Below are positions 44,916 through 52,270 of a stretch of DNA of 64,000 nucleotides, piece after piece. Under the pieces are notes generated by a model. That model was not told the origin of the DNA and made no database searches. It was given only the letters and a program-made list of their open reading frames with translations. The stretch spans positions 2,480,001 to 2,544,000 of the forward strand of contig OY970261.1 of assembly GCA_963715635.1 (NCBI GenBank), given 5' to 3'. The stretch's first letter is position 1; every line of letters begins with the position of its first letter. The DNA is from JAPKZH01 sp963715635 (GTDB lineage Bacteria; Acidobacteriota; Aminicenantia; Aminicenantales; UBA4085). The position numbers and the translations under genes were made by a program.

Positions 44916-45148
44916 CCGTGCAGATGTGGCAACCCTTAAGGCAAATGCACAGAATAAATGGATAGCCGCCATTATTGATCCCGCCAGCCTCGATATAAAA
45001 TCCATAACCTTCCCGCCGTCCTATGATAAAATTGACAAAAAGAACTCTAGGAAGCTGATGTTTGGATTGGGATCATGGAAGCTTTTATTATAGTCATCCA
45101 TGACCACGGCTGGGAAGCCGTTTTGTCCAAGTTTGGGGAGACTCGTCT

Positions 45149-48100
45149 ATGGAAAATCAAATGAGAAAAACCGGCATTGGCATTTTGGGCAAGGTGCCCT
45201 GGGGAACGCACTTCTGTCAGTTTTATCAAAATAAAAGGGACCTGCTCGATATCCTGGTCCCTTATTTCAAGGCGGGTCTCGAGAACAACGAATTCTGCAT
45301 GTGGGTTTGCTCTGAGCCTCTAGGAGTTGAAGACGCCCGGAAGGCCCTCAAGAAAGCCCTGCCCAATCTGGGCCGTTATTTGAAGAAGGGGCAGATCGAG
45401 ATCCTTCCCCACACCGAATGGTATCTGCGGAAAGGGCGATTCAGCTCGAAAAGAGTCCTCAAAGGCTGGATTGACAAGCTGAACAAGGCTCTCGCCAAAG
45501 GGTTTGATGGGCTTCGGCTGACAGGCAACACGTTCTGGCTTGAAAAAAAGGACTGGCGCCGTTTTATTGATTATGAAGAGGAAGTCAACACCGTGATTTC
45601 ACGATATCGGATGATCGCCCTGTGCACCTATTCTCTCGACCGATGCGGCCTCCAGGAAGTCATCGATGTCATCAATAATCACCAGTCCACCTTGATCCGG
45701 AGGTCAGGCCAATGGACCCTTGTCGAAAGCTTCAGCAAGAAGCAGGCAGAGGAGGCGCTGAGAAGATCGCGCAGCGAGCTCGAAAAACGGGTCCAGGAGA
45801 GAACCCACGACCTCGCCGAGGCCGTTGATAACGTGAAGGTGCTAACTCAGGCTCTTGAACAACTTCAACAAAATGAAGAGCTTCTGCGGAACGTCCTGGA
45901 AACATTGCCAGTAGGTGTTTGGATCGTAGACAAGACAGGCAAGATTGTCCAGGGCAATCGGGCAGGGCGCGAGATCTGGGCGGGCGGGAAGTCTGTGGGC
46001 ATCGATCAGTACGGAGAATATAAAGGTTGGTGGGTGAATACGGGGAAAAAGATTGAACCGCAAGAGTGGGCGGCCGTACGAGCTGTCACAAAGGGCGAGG
46101 TTTCACTCAACGAAGAAGTCGAGATCGAGTGTTTTGATGGGACCCACAAGATTATTTACAATTCGGCCGTGCCCATTCGTGATACATATGACGAAATCAC
46201 CGGAGCGATTATCCTCGATCAAGACATTACTCGGAGGAGAAAGGGCGAAAAAGCCCGCCGCGAGCAGGCGGCCCTGCTCGACCTGGCCCACGACGCTATT
46301 TTTGATTGTGCCCTCGACGGCACCATTCTGTTCTGGAATCACGGAGCAGAAATCATGTATGGCTGGACCAAAGAAGAGGCTCTCGGGAAGATTTCCCACG
46401 TAATGCTCCAGTCAAAATTCCAGGAACCGCTGGAGCAGATTGTTGAGAAGATTGTCCAGAATGGCCGATGGGAAGGAGAGTTTTCTCAAGTCAATCGTTA
46501 TGGAAAGCGGTTGATCACATTGGGACGCTGGGCTTTAAAAGTCGATGAGAAGGGCCGTCCCGCAGGAATTCTAAAAATCAACATTGACATTACGAAAAGC
46601 AAAAAGGCCGAAGAGGCATTGAAAGTTTCCTCGCAGTATACGAGGAATCTGATCGAAGCCAGCCTCGACCCCTTGGTGACCATCAGTCCCGAGGGGAAGA
46701 TCACCGATGTCAACAGGGCCACGGAGCTTGTCACGGGATGTCCCCGCCAAGACCTCATCGGAAGCGATTTTTCGGATTACTTTACGGAACCTTCCAAGGC
46801 CAGAGAGGGATATGAACGGGTGTTCTTGAAAGGATTGGTCAGGGATTATCCTCTAGCGATACGAAATGCCAGTGGAGGAGTCACCGATGTCCTGTATAAT
46901 GCCACCGTGTATAGGAACGAAGCCGGGGAAGTCCAAGGAGTCTTCGCCGCCGCCCGCGATATCACCGAGCGCAAAAAGGCTGAAGAAGAACGGCTCCGCT
47001 TGGTCAAAGCTCTTGAACAGGCAGCGGAAGGGATCGTTATCATGGATACCGACCGGGAAATCCTCTATGTCAACCCGGCTTTCGAGAAAATCAGCGGCCT
47101 TCGCGCCGAGGACATCCTCCGCAGTACCTATGACGATATTTTAAGAATGGTGGGAAAAGAAGAAGGTCTCGAGCAGAGGATTGGCGAGGCGCTCCATCGG
47201 GGGGAGCGATGGAATGGCCATATCACCCGGAGGAAAAAAGACGGCAGTTCCTACGAGCTGGATGTCATCATCTCACCGGTCTTGGATGAGGCCGGACGAT
47301 TGAAAAATTTTGTGGCCGTCGAACGGGATGTGACGGAAGAGGTCAGACTCCAGGAGCATATGCGCCAGCGGCAGAAAATGGAAGCGCTGGGGACCTTAGC
47401 CGGCGGGATCGCCCACGATTTCAACAACATCCTGATGCCCATCCTGATCAACACCGAGATGGTCCTTCTGGACGAGCCCGAGGCAAGCCCCACCTCCAAG
47501 CAGCTGAAGCTGGTGCTCGAGGCGGCCAACCGCGGCAAGGATCTAGTGAAACAAATCATTACTTTTTCGCGCCAGAAAGATCAGGAAAAGAGTATCATCA
47601 AGGTCAACCCGATTATTAAAGAAGCCTTGAAATTCCTCCGGGCCTCTATTCCCAAGAATATCGAAATTGTCGATCACATTAAAGCCGAGTCGGCCACGGC
47701 CCTTGCGGATGCGACTCAAATCCACCAAGTCCTGATGAACCTCTGCAGCAATGCGGCCTACGCTATGCGTGAAAAGGGCGGTGTTCTGGGGGTGCGTCTG
47801 TCAGAAATCGACGTTGATCCAGATCTGGCGGCGAAGCATATCGACCTCAAGCCGGGCCCATATTTCAGGCTTATGGTCAGTGATACCGGCCGGGGGATGA
47901 CGCCTGAAATCATGGAAAAGGCTTTTGATCCCTTCTTCACGACCAAAGCGCCCGGCGAGGGAACCGGTATGGGCCTGGCCGTCGTCCACGGAATCGTCGA
48001 AAACCACGGAGGAGCGATCACAGTTTACAGCGAAGTCGGGAGGGGAACGACATTCAATGTTTTTCTTCCGCGGCTAAAAGGAGGTCAGGAGTCTCAAGCG

Positions 48101-48499
48101 AATGCCCTGGAATCCCTTCCGACCGGAAGAGAAAGAATTCTCCTCATCGACGATGAAGATATCCAAATCCGGACCGTCCTGCCCATGCTCGAACGCCTGG
48201 GATATCAAGTCGTCGGCCAGACCGACCCCAAAAAAGCCCTGGAGATGTTCCAAAATCGGCCTGACGCCTTCGACCTCGTGATGACCGACCAGACGATGCC
48301 CTCCATGACGGGTGAAAAACTGACGGCAAAATTGTTGCACCTCCGGCCTGATATTCCGGTGATCCTCTGCACCGGGTTCAGTGAGACGATCGATGAAGAA
48401 AAAGCAAAAGCCATGGGCATCCGCGCTTTCCTTTTGAAACCTTTTTCGGTCAAAGAAATCGCTGAGACAATCCGCAGCGTATTGAAGGCGAACGCCTAG
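45149..48499 (+). CDS. MEDS/PAS hybrid sensor histidine kinase with C-terminal receiver
   Basis: A 1116-residue cytoplasmic hybrid kinase with no transmembrane helix. Residues 10-190 form a MEDS sensory domain (WGTHFCQFYQ; LVPYFKAGLENNEFCMWVC), of the type found in DcmR-like methanogen/methylotroph sensors. A coiled segment (~205-240) and about four PAS domains follow (~245-745). The HisKA box GGIAHDFNNIL has His756, then an HATPase with N, G1 (DTGRGMTPE) and G2 (GEGTGMGLA) boxes, and a receiver domain with Asp1047 (VMTDQTMP). It could act with the NtrC-type regulator at 50676, which lacks its own kinase partner. Its end overlaps the superoxide reductase end. Confidence 0.9.
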   Translation: MENQMRKTGIGILGKVPWGTHFCQFYQNKRDLLDILVPYFKAGLENNEFCMWVCSEPLGVEDARKALKKALPNLGRYLKKGQIEILPHTEWYLRKGRFSSKRVLKGWIDKLNKALAKGFDGLRLTGNTFWLEKKDWRRFIDYEEEVNTVISRYRMIALCTYSLDRCGLQEVIDVINNHQSTLIRRSGQWTLVESFSKKQAEEALRRSRSELEKRVQERTHDLAEAVDNVKVLTQALEQLQQNEELLRNVLETLPVGVWIVDKTGKIVQGNRAGREIWAGGKSVGIDQYGEYKGWWVNTGKKIEPQEWAAVRAVTKGEVSLNEEVEIECFDGTHKIIYNSAVPIRDTYDEITGAIILDQDITRRRKGEKARREQAALLDLAHDAIFDCALDGTILFWNHGAEIMYGWTKEEALGKISHVMLQSKFQEPLEQIVEKIVQNGRWEGEFSQVNRYGKRLITLGRWALKVDEKGRPAGILKINIDITKSKKAEEALKVSSQYTRNLIEASLDPLVTISPEGKITDVNRATELVTGCPRQDLIGSDFSDYFTEPSKAREGYERVFLKGLVRDYPLAIRNASGGVTDVLYNATVYRNEAGEVQGVFAAARDITERKKAEEERLRLVKALEQAAEGIVIMDTDREILYVNPAFEKISGLRAEDILRSTYDDILRMVGKEEGLEQRIGEALHRGERWNGHITRRKKDGSSYELDVIISPVLDEAGRLKNFVAVERDVTEEVRLQEHMRQRQKMEALGTLAGGIAHDFNNILMPILINTEMVLLDEPEASPTSKQLKLVLEAANRGKDLVKQIITFSRQKDQEKSIIKVNPIIKEALKFLRASIPKNIEIVDHIKAESATALADATQIHQVLMNLCSNAAYAMREKGGVLGVRLSEIDVDPDLAAKHIDLKPGPYFRLMVSDTGRGMTPEIMEKAFDPFFTTKAPGEGTGMGLAVVHGIVENHGGAITVYSEVGRGTTFNVFLPRLKGGQESQANALESLPTGRERILLIDDEDIQIRTVLPMLERLGYQVVGQTDPKKALEMFQNRPDAFDLVMTDQTMPSMTGEKLTAKLLHLRPDIPVILCTGFSETIDEEKAKAMGIRAFLLKPFSVKEIAETIRSVLKANA

Positions 48500-48924
48500 G
48501 CTTTCTTGGGCGGAAGTCCGGCAGAGGCCGTTTCGACTTCGATCACCTGGGAATTTTGCCAGAGTCCATGAATATTGCACAAACTCAAGGCATAGAGAGT
48601 CCCCGGCTTATCGGTTTTGAAACTCAAAATGACCTCATGGTGGGTATAGATCGTGCTCGTGTCCGGCCCTTGGGTCGATGCACCGTGGGCGCAGAATTCC
48701 GCTTTTCCGATCTGATGGGCGAATTTTTCGCCTTCCGGATGGAAACAAACATCGATCCAGCTGATATGATGTTCGGTTTTGTTAGGGTGGGCGATCTCTT
48801 TACCGATGGTCACTTTCACTTGGAAAAATTCCCCCTTTTTAACCTTGCCGGGGGCCTCAATGACCGGGACGTGCTTTTCCCGCTTCCAATCCGCGGATTG
48901 AATTAAGTCTTTCATATCCGACAT
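48496..48924 (-). CDS. Superoxide reductase (neelaredoxin/SorA type)
   Basis: A 142-residue one-iron superoxide reductase without the desulforedoxin N-domain. Iron ligands are visible: His in EKHVPVIE, two His in NKTEHHISWI, and the Cys-His pair in LCNIHGLW. It reduces superoxide to peroxide without forming oxygen, typical of anaerobes and microaerophiles, and so indicates low-oxygen living. It has a strong AAGGAGG Shine-Dalgarno but no clear sigma-54 site. It overlaps the hybrid kinase tail by four bases, convergent. Confidence 0.93.
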   Translation of the reverse strand: MSDMKDLIQSADWKREKHVPVIEAPGKVKKGEFFQVKVTIGKEIAHPNKTEHHISWIDVCFHPEGEKFAHQIGKAEFCAHGASTQGPDTSTIYTHHEVILSFKTDKPGTLYALSLCNIHGLWQNSQVIEVETASAGLPPKKA

Positions 48925-49018
48925 TCAATACCTCCTTAACGTTCAGCCAATTGCTCTATGTTTAATGCTTGCCTTTGCCGCATTTTGAATCGGGGCCATC
49001 TGTTTGAACAAGTATGAT

Positions 49019-49762
49019 TCATCCCTCCCGCTGTTTATCGATCATCAGTCTTTGATGTCGGACCTTTTCCCACTGGGTCAGAATGTTGAGAATGCTTTCA
49101 TCCGAGACGGCAGACCAGCGATCATAGACTTGGGCCACATCGTATAAAAATTCGGGACTTTCCAAAGTGATCGCTTCATCGGCTAGCCATTTAATCTCTT
49201 GCATCACTTTTTTCCCCGAAACGGGGACGGCCACGACGATTTTGGCGGCATGCCTTTTTCGGCAGAGCAGGAAGGCCGCTTTCATGGTCGAGCCCAAGGT
49301 CAGGCTGTCATCGATAAGGATCACGGTTCTGCCGGAGATCTCGGGGAGGCTTCTGCCGTGTCTGAAAATCTCGACGGCCCCCTGTATTTCTCGCAGCTGT
49401 TCCTTTTTAATCGTATTCACGACTTCCGGAGACAGCTGGCGGACCAAGTTCACGTGGAGATAGGTGCTCCCATCCTCGGTAATCGCCCCGAATGAGGTTT
49501 CGGGGTTGTCCGGGAAGGGAAGTTTTCTTGAGATGACAAGGGCAAAATCGGCGCCTAGGGATTTGGCGACCTCGAAGCCCACTTCGGCCCCGCCGGGTGG
49601 GATGGCCAGGATGAGAGGATTCTGCCATTTATAGCTTTCTAGGGCCTGGGCCAGCCTCTGTCCTGCTTCTTTCCTGTTGGCGAACATACTGACCTTCTCC
49701 GGAATCATGAGCGGAAAACCAAAAGTATCTTTTCCCAGGGCATTGGTCGAGGTTTCATGCAT
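49019..49762 (-). CDS. Phosphoribosyltransferase-fold protein
   Basis: A 247-residue protein with a type I PRTase core: IPPGGAEVGFEVAKSLGA early on and the PRPP loop VILIDDSLTLGSTMKAA near 170. This subfamily appears in stress and dormancy regulons of other bacteria, without a settled substrate. I choose ATG 49762, five bases after GGAGG, over the ATG at 49774. A perfect sigma-54 promoter lies 36 nt upstream. It is divergent from the hypothetical gene at 50045. Confidence 0.85.
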   Translation of the reverse strand: MHETSTNALGKDTFGFPLMIPEKVSMFANRKEAGQRLAQALESYKWQNPLILAIPPGGAEVGFEVAKSLGADFALVISRKLPFPDNPETSFGAITEDGSTYLHVNLVRQLSPEVVNTIKKEQLREIQGAVEIFRHGRSLPEISGRTVILIDDSLTLGSTMKAAFLLCRKRHAAKIVVAVPVSGKKVMQEIKWLADEAITLESPEFLYDVAQVYDRWSAVSDESILNILTQWEKVRHQRLMIDKQREG

Positions 49763-49797
49763 GGTGACCTCCATTTTTTTCGTTTCCGCGAAAAGTT

Positions 49798-49815
49798 ATG
49801 CAAGATTCATACCAG
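49798..49815 (-). promoter_or_regulatory. Sigma-54 promoter of the phosphoribosyltransferase gene
   Basis: Minus strand CTGGTATGAATCTTGCAT: GG (49812-49813) and GC (49800-49801) ten bases apart, with -24 CTGG and -12 TTGCA. Confidence 0.8.
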
Positions 49816-49899
49816 CACGTTGACATCTCGCGGCCTTCTGATCCTCCCTAAGAAACGGAGTTTCTCGGGCGGGAGGCGTGTCGAAAACGCAGAAAAATT

Positions 49900-49912
49900 C
49901 CTGCTCAGCAGG
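49900..49912. promoter_or_regulatory. Candidate activator site CCTGCTCAGCAGG, copy 2
   Basis: A perfect 6-1-6 palindrome midway between the divergent promoter sites at 49798-49815 and 49972-49989, about 90 and 60 bp from each. It repeats the core at 42565-42575. Confidence 0.45.
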
Positions 49913-49971
49913 ATTTTTCCCGTTCCACAAAAATCATTCGCCTTCCCTAGCCAGAAAAGGGATGGCAAAAT

Positions 49972-49989
49972 TTGGCACGTTTTTTGATA
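49972..49989 (+). promoter_or_regulatory. Near-consensus sigma-54 site of the hypothetical gene at 50045
   Basis: TTGGCACGTTTTTTGATA: perfect -24 box and N10 spacing, but TTGA instead of TTGC, as at 42680. Confidence 0.55.
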
Positions 49990-50044
49990 CAGATTTATCT
50001 GGAATAAGCCAAATGGAAAAATTCTTAGACATCGGAGGATAAAC

Positions 50045-50539
50045 ATGTGTGTAGCGTTTTTTTCGACAAAATCGGAAGATGAGGGCAGACAAATTCTGGG
50101 CCTGATCAAACATTCGGTTCCCGACACAAGAGTAAAGATCCTCCGGACATTGGTCGGGTTGCTCGGCTCCCTCAAGAATTTTCCCTCGCCGGATATAGCC
50201 CTTCTCGTGGTCGCGGATCAGGCGGAATTGTCATCTGTGCTCTCTATGAAAAAGTCTCTCCAAAATTCCCGAGTCATCCTCATCTTGCCCGATCGGTCCG
50301 AACCCTCGTTGAGATTATCTTTGGCCCTGAGCCCTCTCCTCATCTGCTTCCGGGACAGCGACTTCTCGGAAGTGGTGACCCTCATCGCCCGGCTCAAAAG
50401 AGAAAAACGAGCTAAGATTGGAGAGATTGATCCCAAACGCTATTGGTGGTCAGGGGAACTCCCTTGCATTTCCAGCCCCTATGTGATCGACGATTTCGAA
50501 AGTGATCAACTTCCCGACGAGCTGCCTTTTTTTGCTTAA
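50045..50539 (+). CDS. Hypothetical protein, receiver-like pattern
   Basis: A 164-residue protein not recognised. Its alternating hydrophobic strands and helices (VAFFSTKSEDEGRQI; DIALLVVADQ; SRVILILPDRSEP; LLICFRDSDFSEVVTLIARL) resemble a response-regulator fold but without a clear phosphoacceptor Asp. The C-terminal tail (KRYWWSGELPCISSPYVIDD) is distinctive. It has GGAGG six bases before the ATG and a near-consensus sigma-54 site, so it is probably part of the local regulon, upstream of the NtrC-type regulator. Confidence 0.6.
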   Translation: MCVAFFSTKSEDEGRQILGLIKHSVPDTRVKILRTLVGLLGSLKNFPSPDIALLVVADQAELSSVLSMKKSLQNSRVILILPDRSEPSLRLSLALSPLLICFRDSDFSEVVTLIARLKREKRAKIGEIDPKRYWWSGELPCISSPYVIDDFESDQLPDELPFFA

Positions 50540-50599
50540 AAATAGGAATTTTTGAGCTCTCCCAGTACACACCGAGGTAGCGAATTATTCTGTCGGAAA

Positions 50600-50630
50600 T
50601 TGACATCAATAATCCCACATGATGTATAAT
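50600..50630 (+). promoter_or_regulatory. Sigma-70-type promoter of the NtrC-type regulator
   Basis: TTGACA (50600-50605) and TATAAT (50625-50630), both exact, separated by 19 nt, which is 2 nt longer than ideal. It starts 46 nt before the ATG at 50676, so the regulator itself does not seem to need sigma-54. Confidence 0.5.
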
Positions 50631-50675
50631 TCCGGCTAACGAAGAAGAATAAGCAGCTTAAAGAAAAAGTTAGTC

Positions 50676-52085
50676 ATGGCAAATCTCCTGATCATTGATG
50701 ATGACCCACTGATCTGCGAATCCCTTTCTGCGGTCATTCAGAAAATGGGGCATACGGCCCATTGCGCCCACACCGTCAGCGAGGCGGTTGAAAAACTCCG
50801 GGCAGAATCATTTGACATCGTTTTCTGCGATGTTCGAATGCCGGATGGCTCAGGGCTGGATATTCTTCCTGAGATGAAGGAAAGCCAAGCTTCGCCCGAA
50901 GTCATCATCATCACCGGGTTTGGGGATCCTCATGGAGCCGAACTGGCGATCAAGAAGGGAGCCTGGGATTATGTGGAGAAACCCCTTTCAGCCAGGGACG
51001 TCACCCTCTCCATCAATCGAGCGCTCCAATATCGCGAGAAGAAACAGGCGGTCAATCCTACCGTTGCCTTGAACCTGGAAGGGATTACAGGCAACAGCGC
51101 TCTGCTCAAAGCCTGCTTCAACGGGCTGGCCCAGGCGGCCTCAAGCGACGCGAATGTCCTGATCACTGGAGAGACCGGGACAGGCAAAGAGCTTTTTGCC
51201 GGGGCCATTCATAAAAATAGCGCCCGGGCCAAAGCCAGTTTCGTTGTCGTTGACTGCGCCGCGCTTCCCGAAACCTTAGTGGAGAGCACTCTTTTCGGCC
51301 ACGTCCGGGGTGCGTTTACCGGTGCCGATAAGCCCAGGGAAGGGCTGATTAAACAGGCCGATGGCGGAACGCTTTTTTTGGACGAGGTGGGCGAGCTGCC
51401 GTTCTCGATTCAAAAGGCCTTTCTGCGGGTCCTGCAGGAGAAGCGCTCACGACCGGTGGGAGGGGCGCAGGAAGTGACGAGCGATTTCCGGCTTGTGGCC
51501 GCGACGAATCGAAACCTCGAGGACATGGTTAAAAACGGGGCTTTCCGCGAAGATTTGCTCTTCAGGCTTCGAACGCTCGTGATCGAATTGCCGCCCCTCA
51601 GGGCCTATAAAGAGGATATCAAGGACCTGGTCTTGCTCTATGTGGCTAAATTCTGCGAACAGTATCGAGTCCCCATGAAGGGCTTTTCTCCCGATTTTTT
51701 TGATGCCCTGATGAAATATGATTGGCCCGGCAACGTCAGGGAATTGATCCAGGCTCTCGAGAAAGCGGTCGTGACGGCTCAGGAGGAGCCGACGCTCTTT
51801 TTAATACACCTGCCGGATCATATCCGAATCAAAATCGTCCGTGCCGCGGCTGGACGGAAAGGAATCGCGGGACAAGCGTCCGGGGAAAGCCACGAAATGT
51901 CAGCGGAACTCACCGCCCTGAATGATGTCCGTGAGGCCGGCCTGGCCAAGATTGAACGCCAGTATTTGAGCAAGCTCATAGAAAATGTCGGAGGCGACAT
52001 CGAAGAGGCCTGCCGGATCTCGGGACTGTCGAGATCCCGCCTCTATGCGCTCCTCAAAAAGCACGAAATCCCCCTGCCTCGTTAG
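50676..52085 (+). CDS. NtrC-family sigma-54-dependent response regulator
   Basis: A 469-residue activator with a receiver domain (Asp52 in VFCDVRMPDG), a central AAA+ ATPase with GETGTGKELFA Walker A, RGAFTGA loop near 213 (contacts sigma-54) and a Walker B LFLDEVGEL, and a C-terminal Fis-type HTH (ACRISGLSRSRLYALLKK). It activates sigma-54 promoters after phosphorylation. It has no adjacent dedicated kinase; the hybrid kinase at 45149 is the nearest candidate. The regulated promoters probably include those in this window. Confidence 0.95.
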   Translation: MANLLIIDDDPLICESLSAVIQKMGHTAHCAHTVSEAVEKLRAESFDIVFCDVRMPDGSGLDILPEMKESQASPEVIIITGFGDPHGAELAIKKGAWDYVEKPLSARDVTLSINRALQYREKKQAVNPTVALNLEGITGNSALLKACFNGLAQAASSDANVLITGETGTGKELFAGAIHKNSARAKASFVVVDCAALPETLVESTLFGHVRGAFTGADKPREGLIKQADGGTLFLDEVGELPFSIQKAFLRVLQEKRSRPVGGAQEVTSDFRLVAATNRNLEDMVKNGAFREDLLFRLRTLVIELPPLRAYKEDIKDLVLLYVAKFCEQYRVPMKGFSPDFFDALMKYDWPGNVRELIQALEKAVVTAQEEPTLFLIHLPDHIRIKIVRAAAGRKGIAGQASGESHEMSAELTALNDVREAGLAKIERQYLSKLIENVGGDIEEACRISGLSRSRLYALLKKHEIPLPR

Positions 52086-52106
52086 ATTCCGCGGCCGAAG
52101 AAAAAG

Positions 52107-52137
52107 ACGGTTTTATCAAGTCCATAAAGCCGTTTTT
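52107..52137 (+). terminator. Intrinsic terminator of the NtrC-type regulator gene
   Basis: ACGGTTTTAT pairs with ATAAAGCCGT (one G-T), followed by a run of T (52133-52137). It lies 22 nt after the regulator stop and well before the next gene at 52271. Confidence 0.7.
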
Positions 52138-52270
52138 CAGCACCGGGCAACTCCGAAAAACCAAATCATGGATAAACCCCGCGAGGTTAATTCAAAATTG
52201 ACATTCCCTGCCGCAAGGCGCTATGATTTTGCGAACCACCATGATTCAAATCCCAGCGAAGGAGCATATC

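Noticed and set aside
45069..45082. Possible sigma-54 site TTGG-GATCATGGAA-GC before the hybrid kinase gene
   Set aside because: Spacing is right but the bases next to GC are GAA, not TT, and the -24 box lacks CA; likely chance.
44662..45093. Overlapping frame past the end of sulfotransferase 2
   Set aside because: Out of frame with the sulfotransferase and without start signals or similarity; the 233-nt spacer after the gene has no supported coding content.
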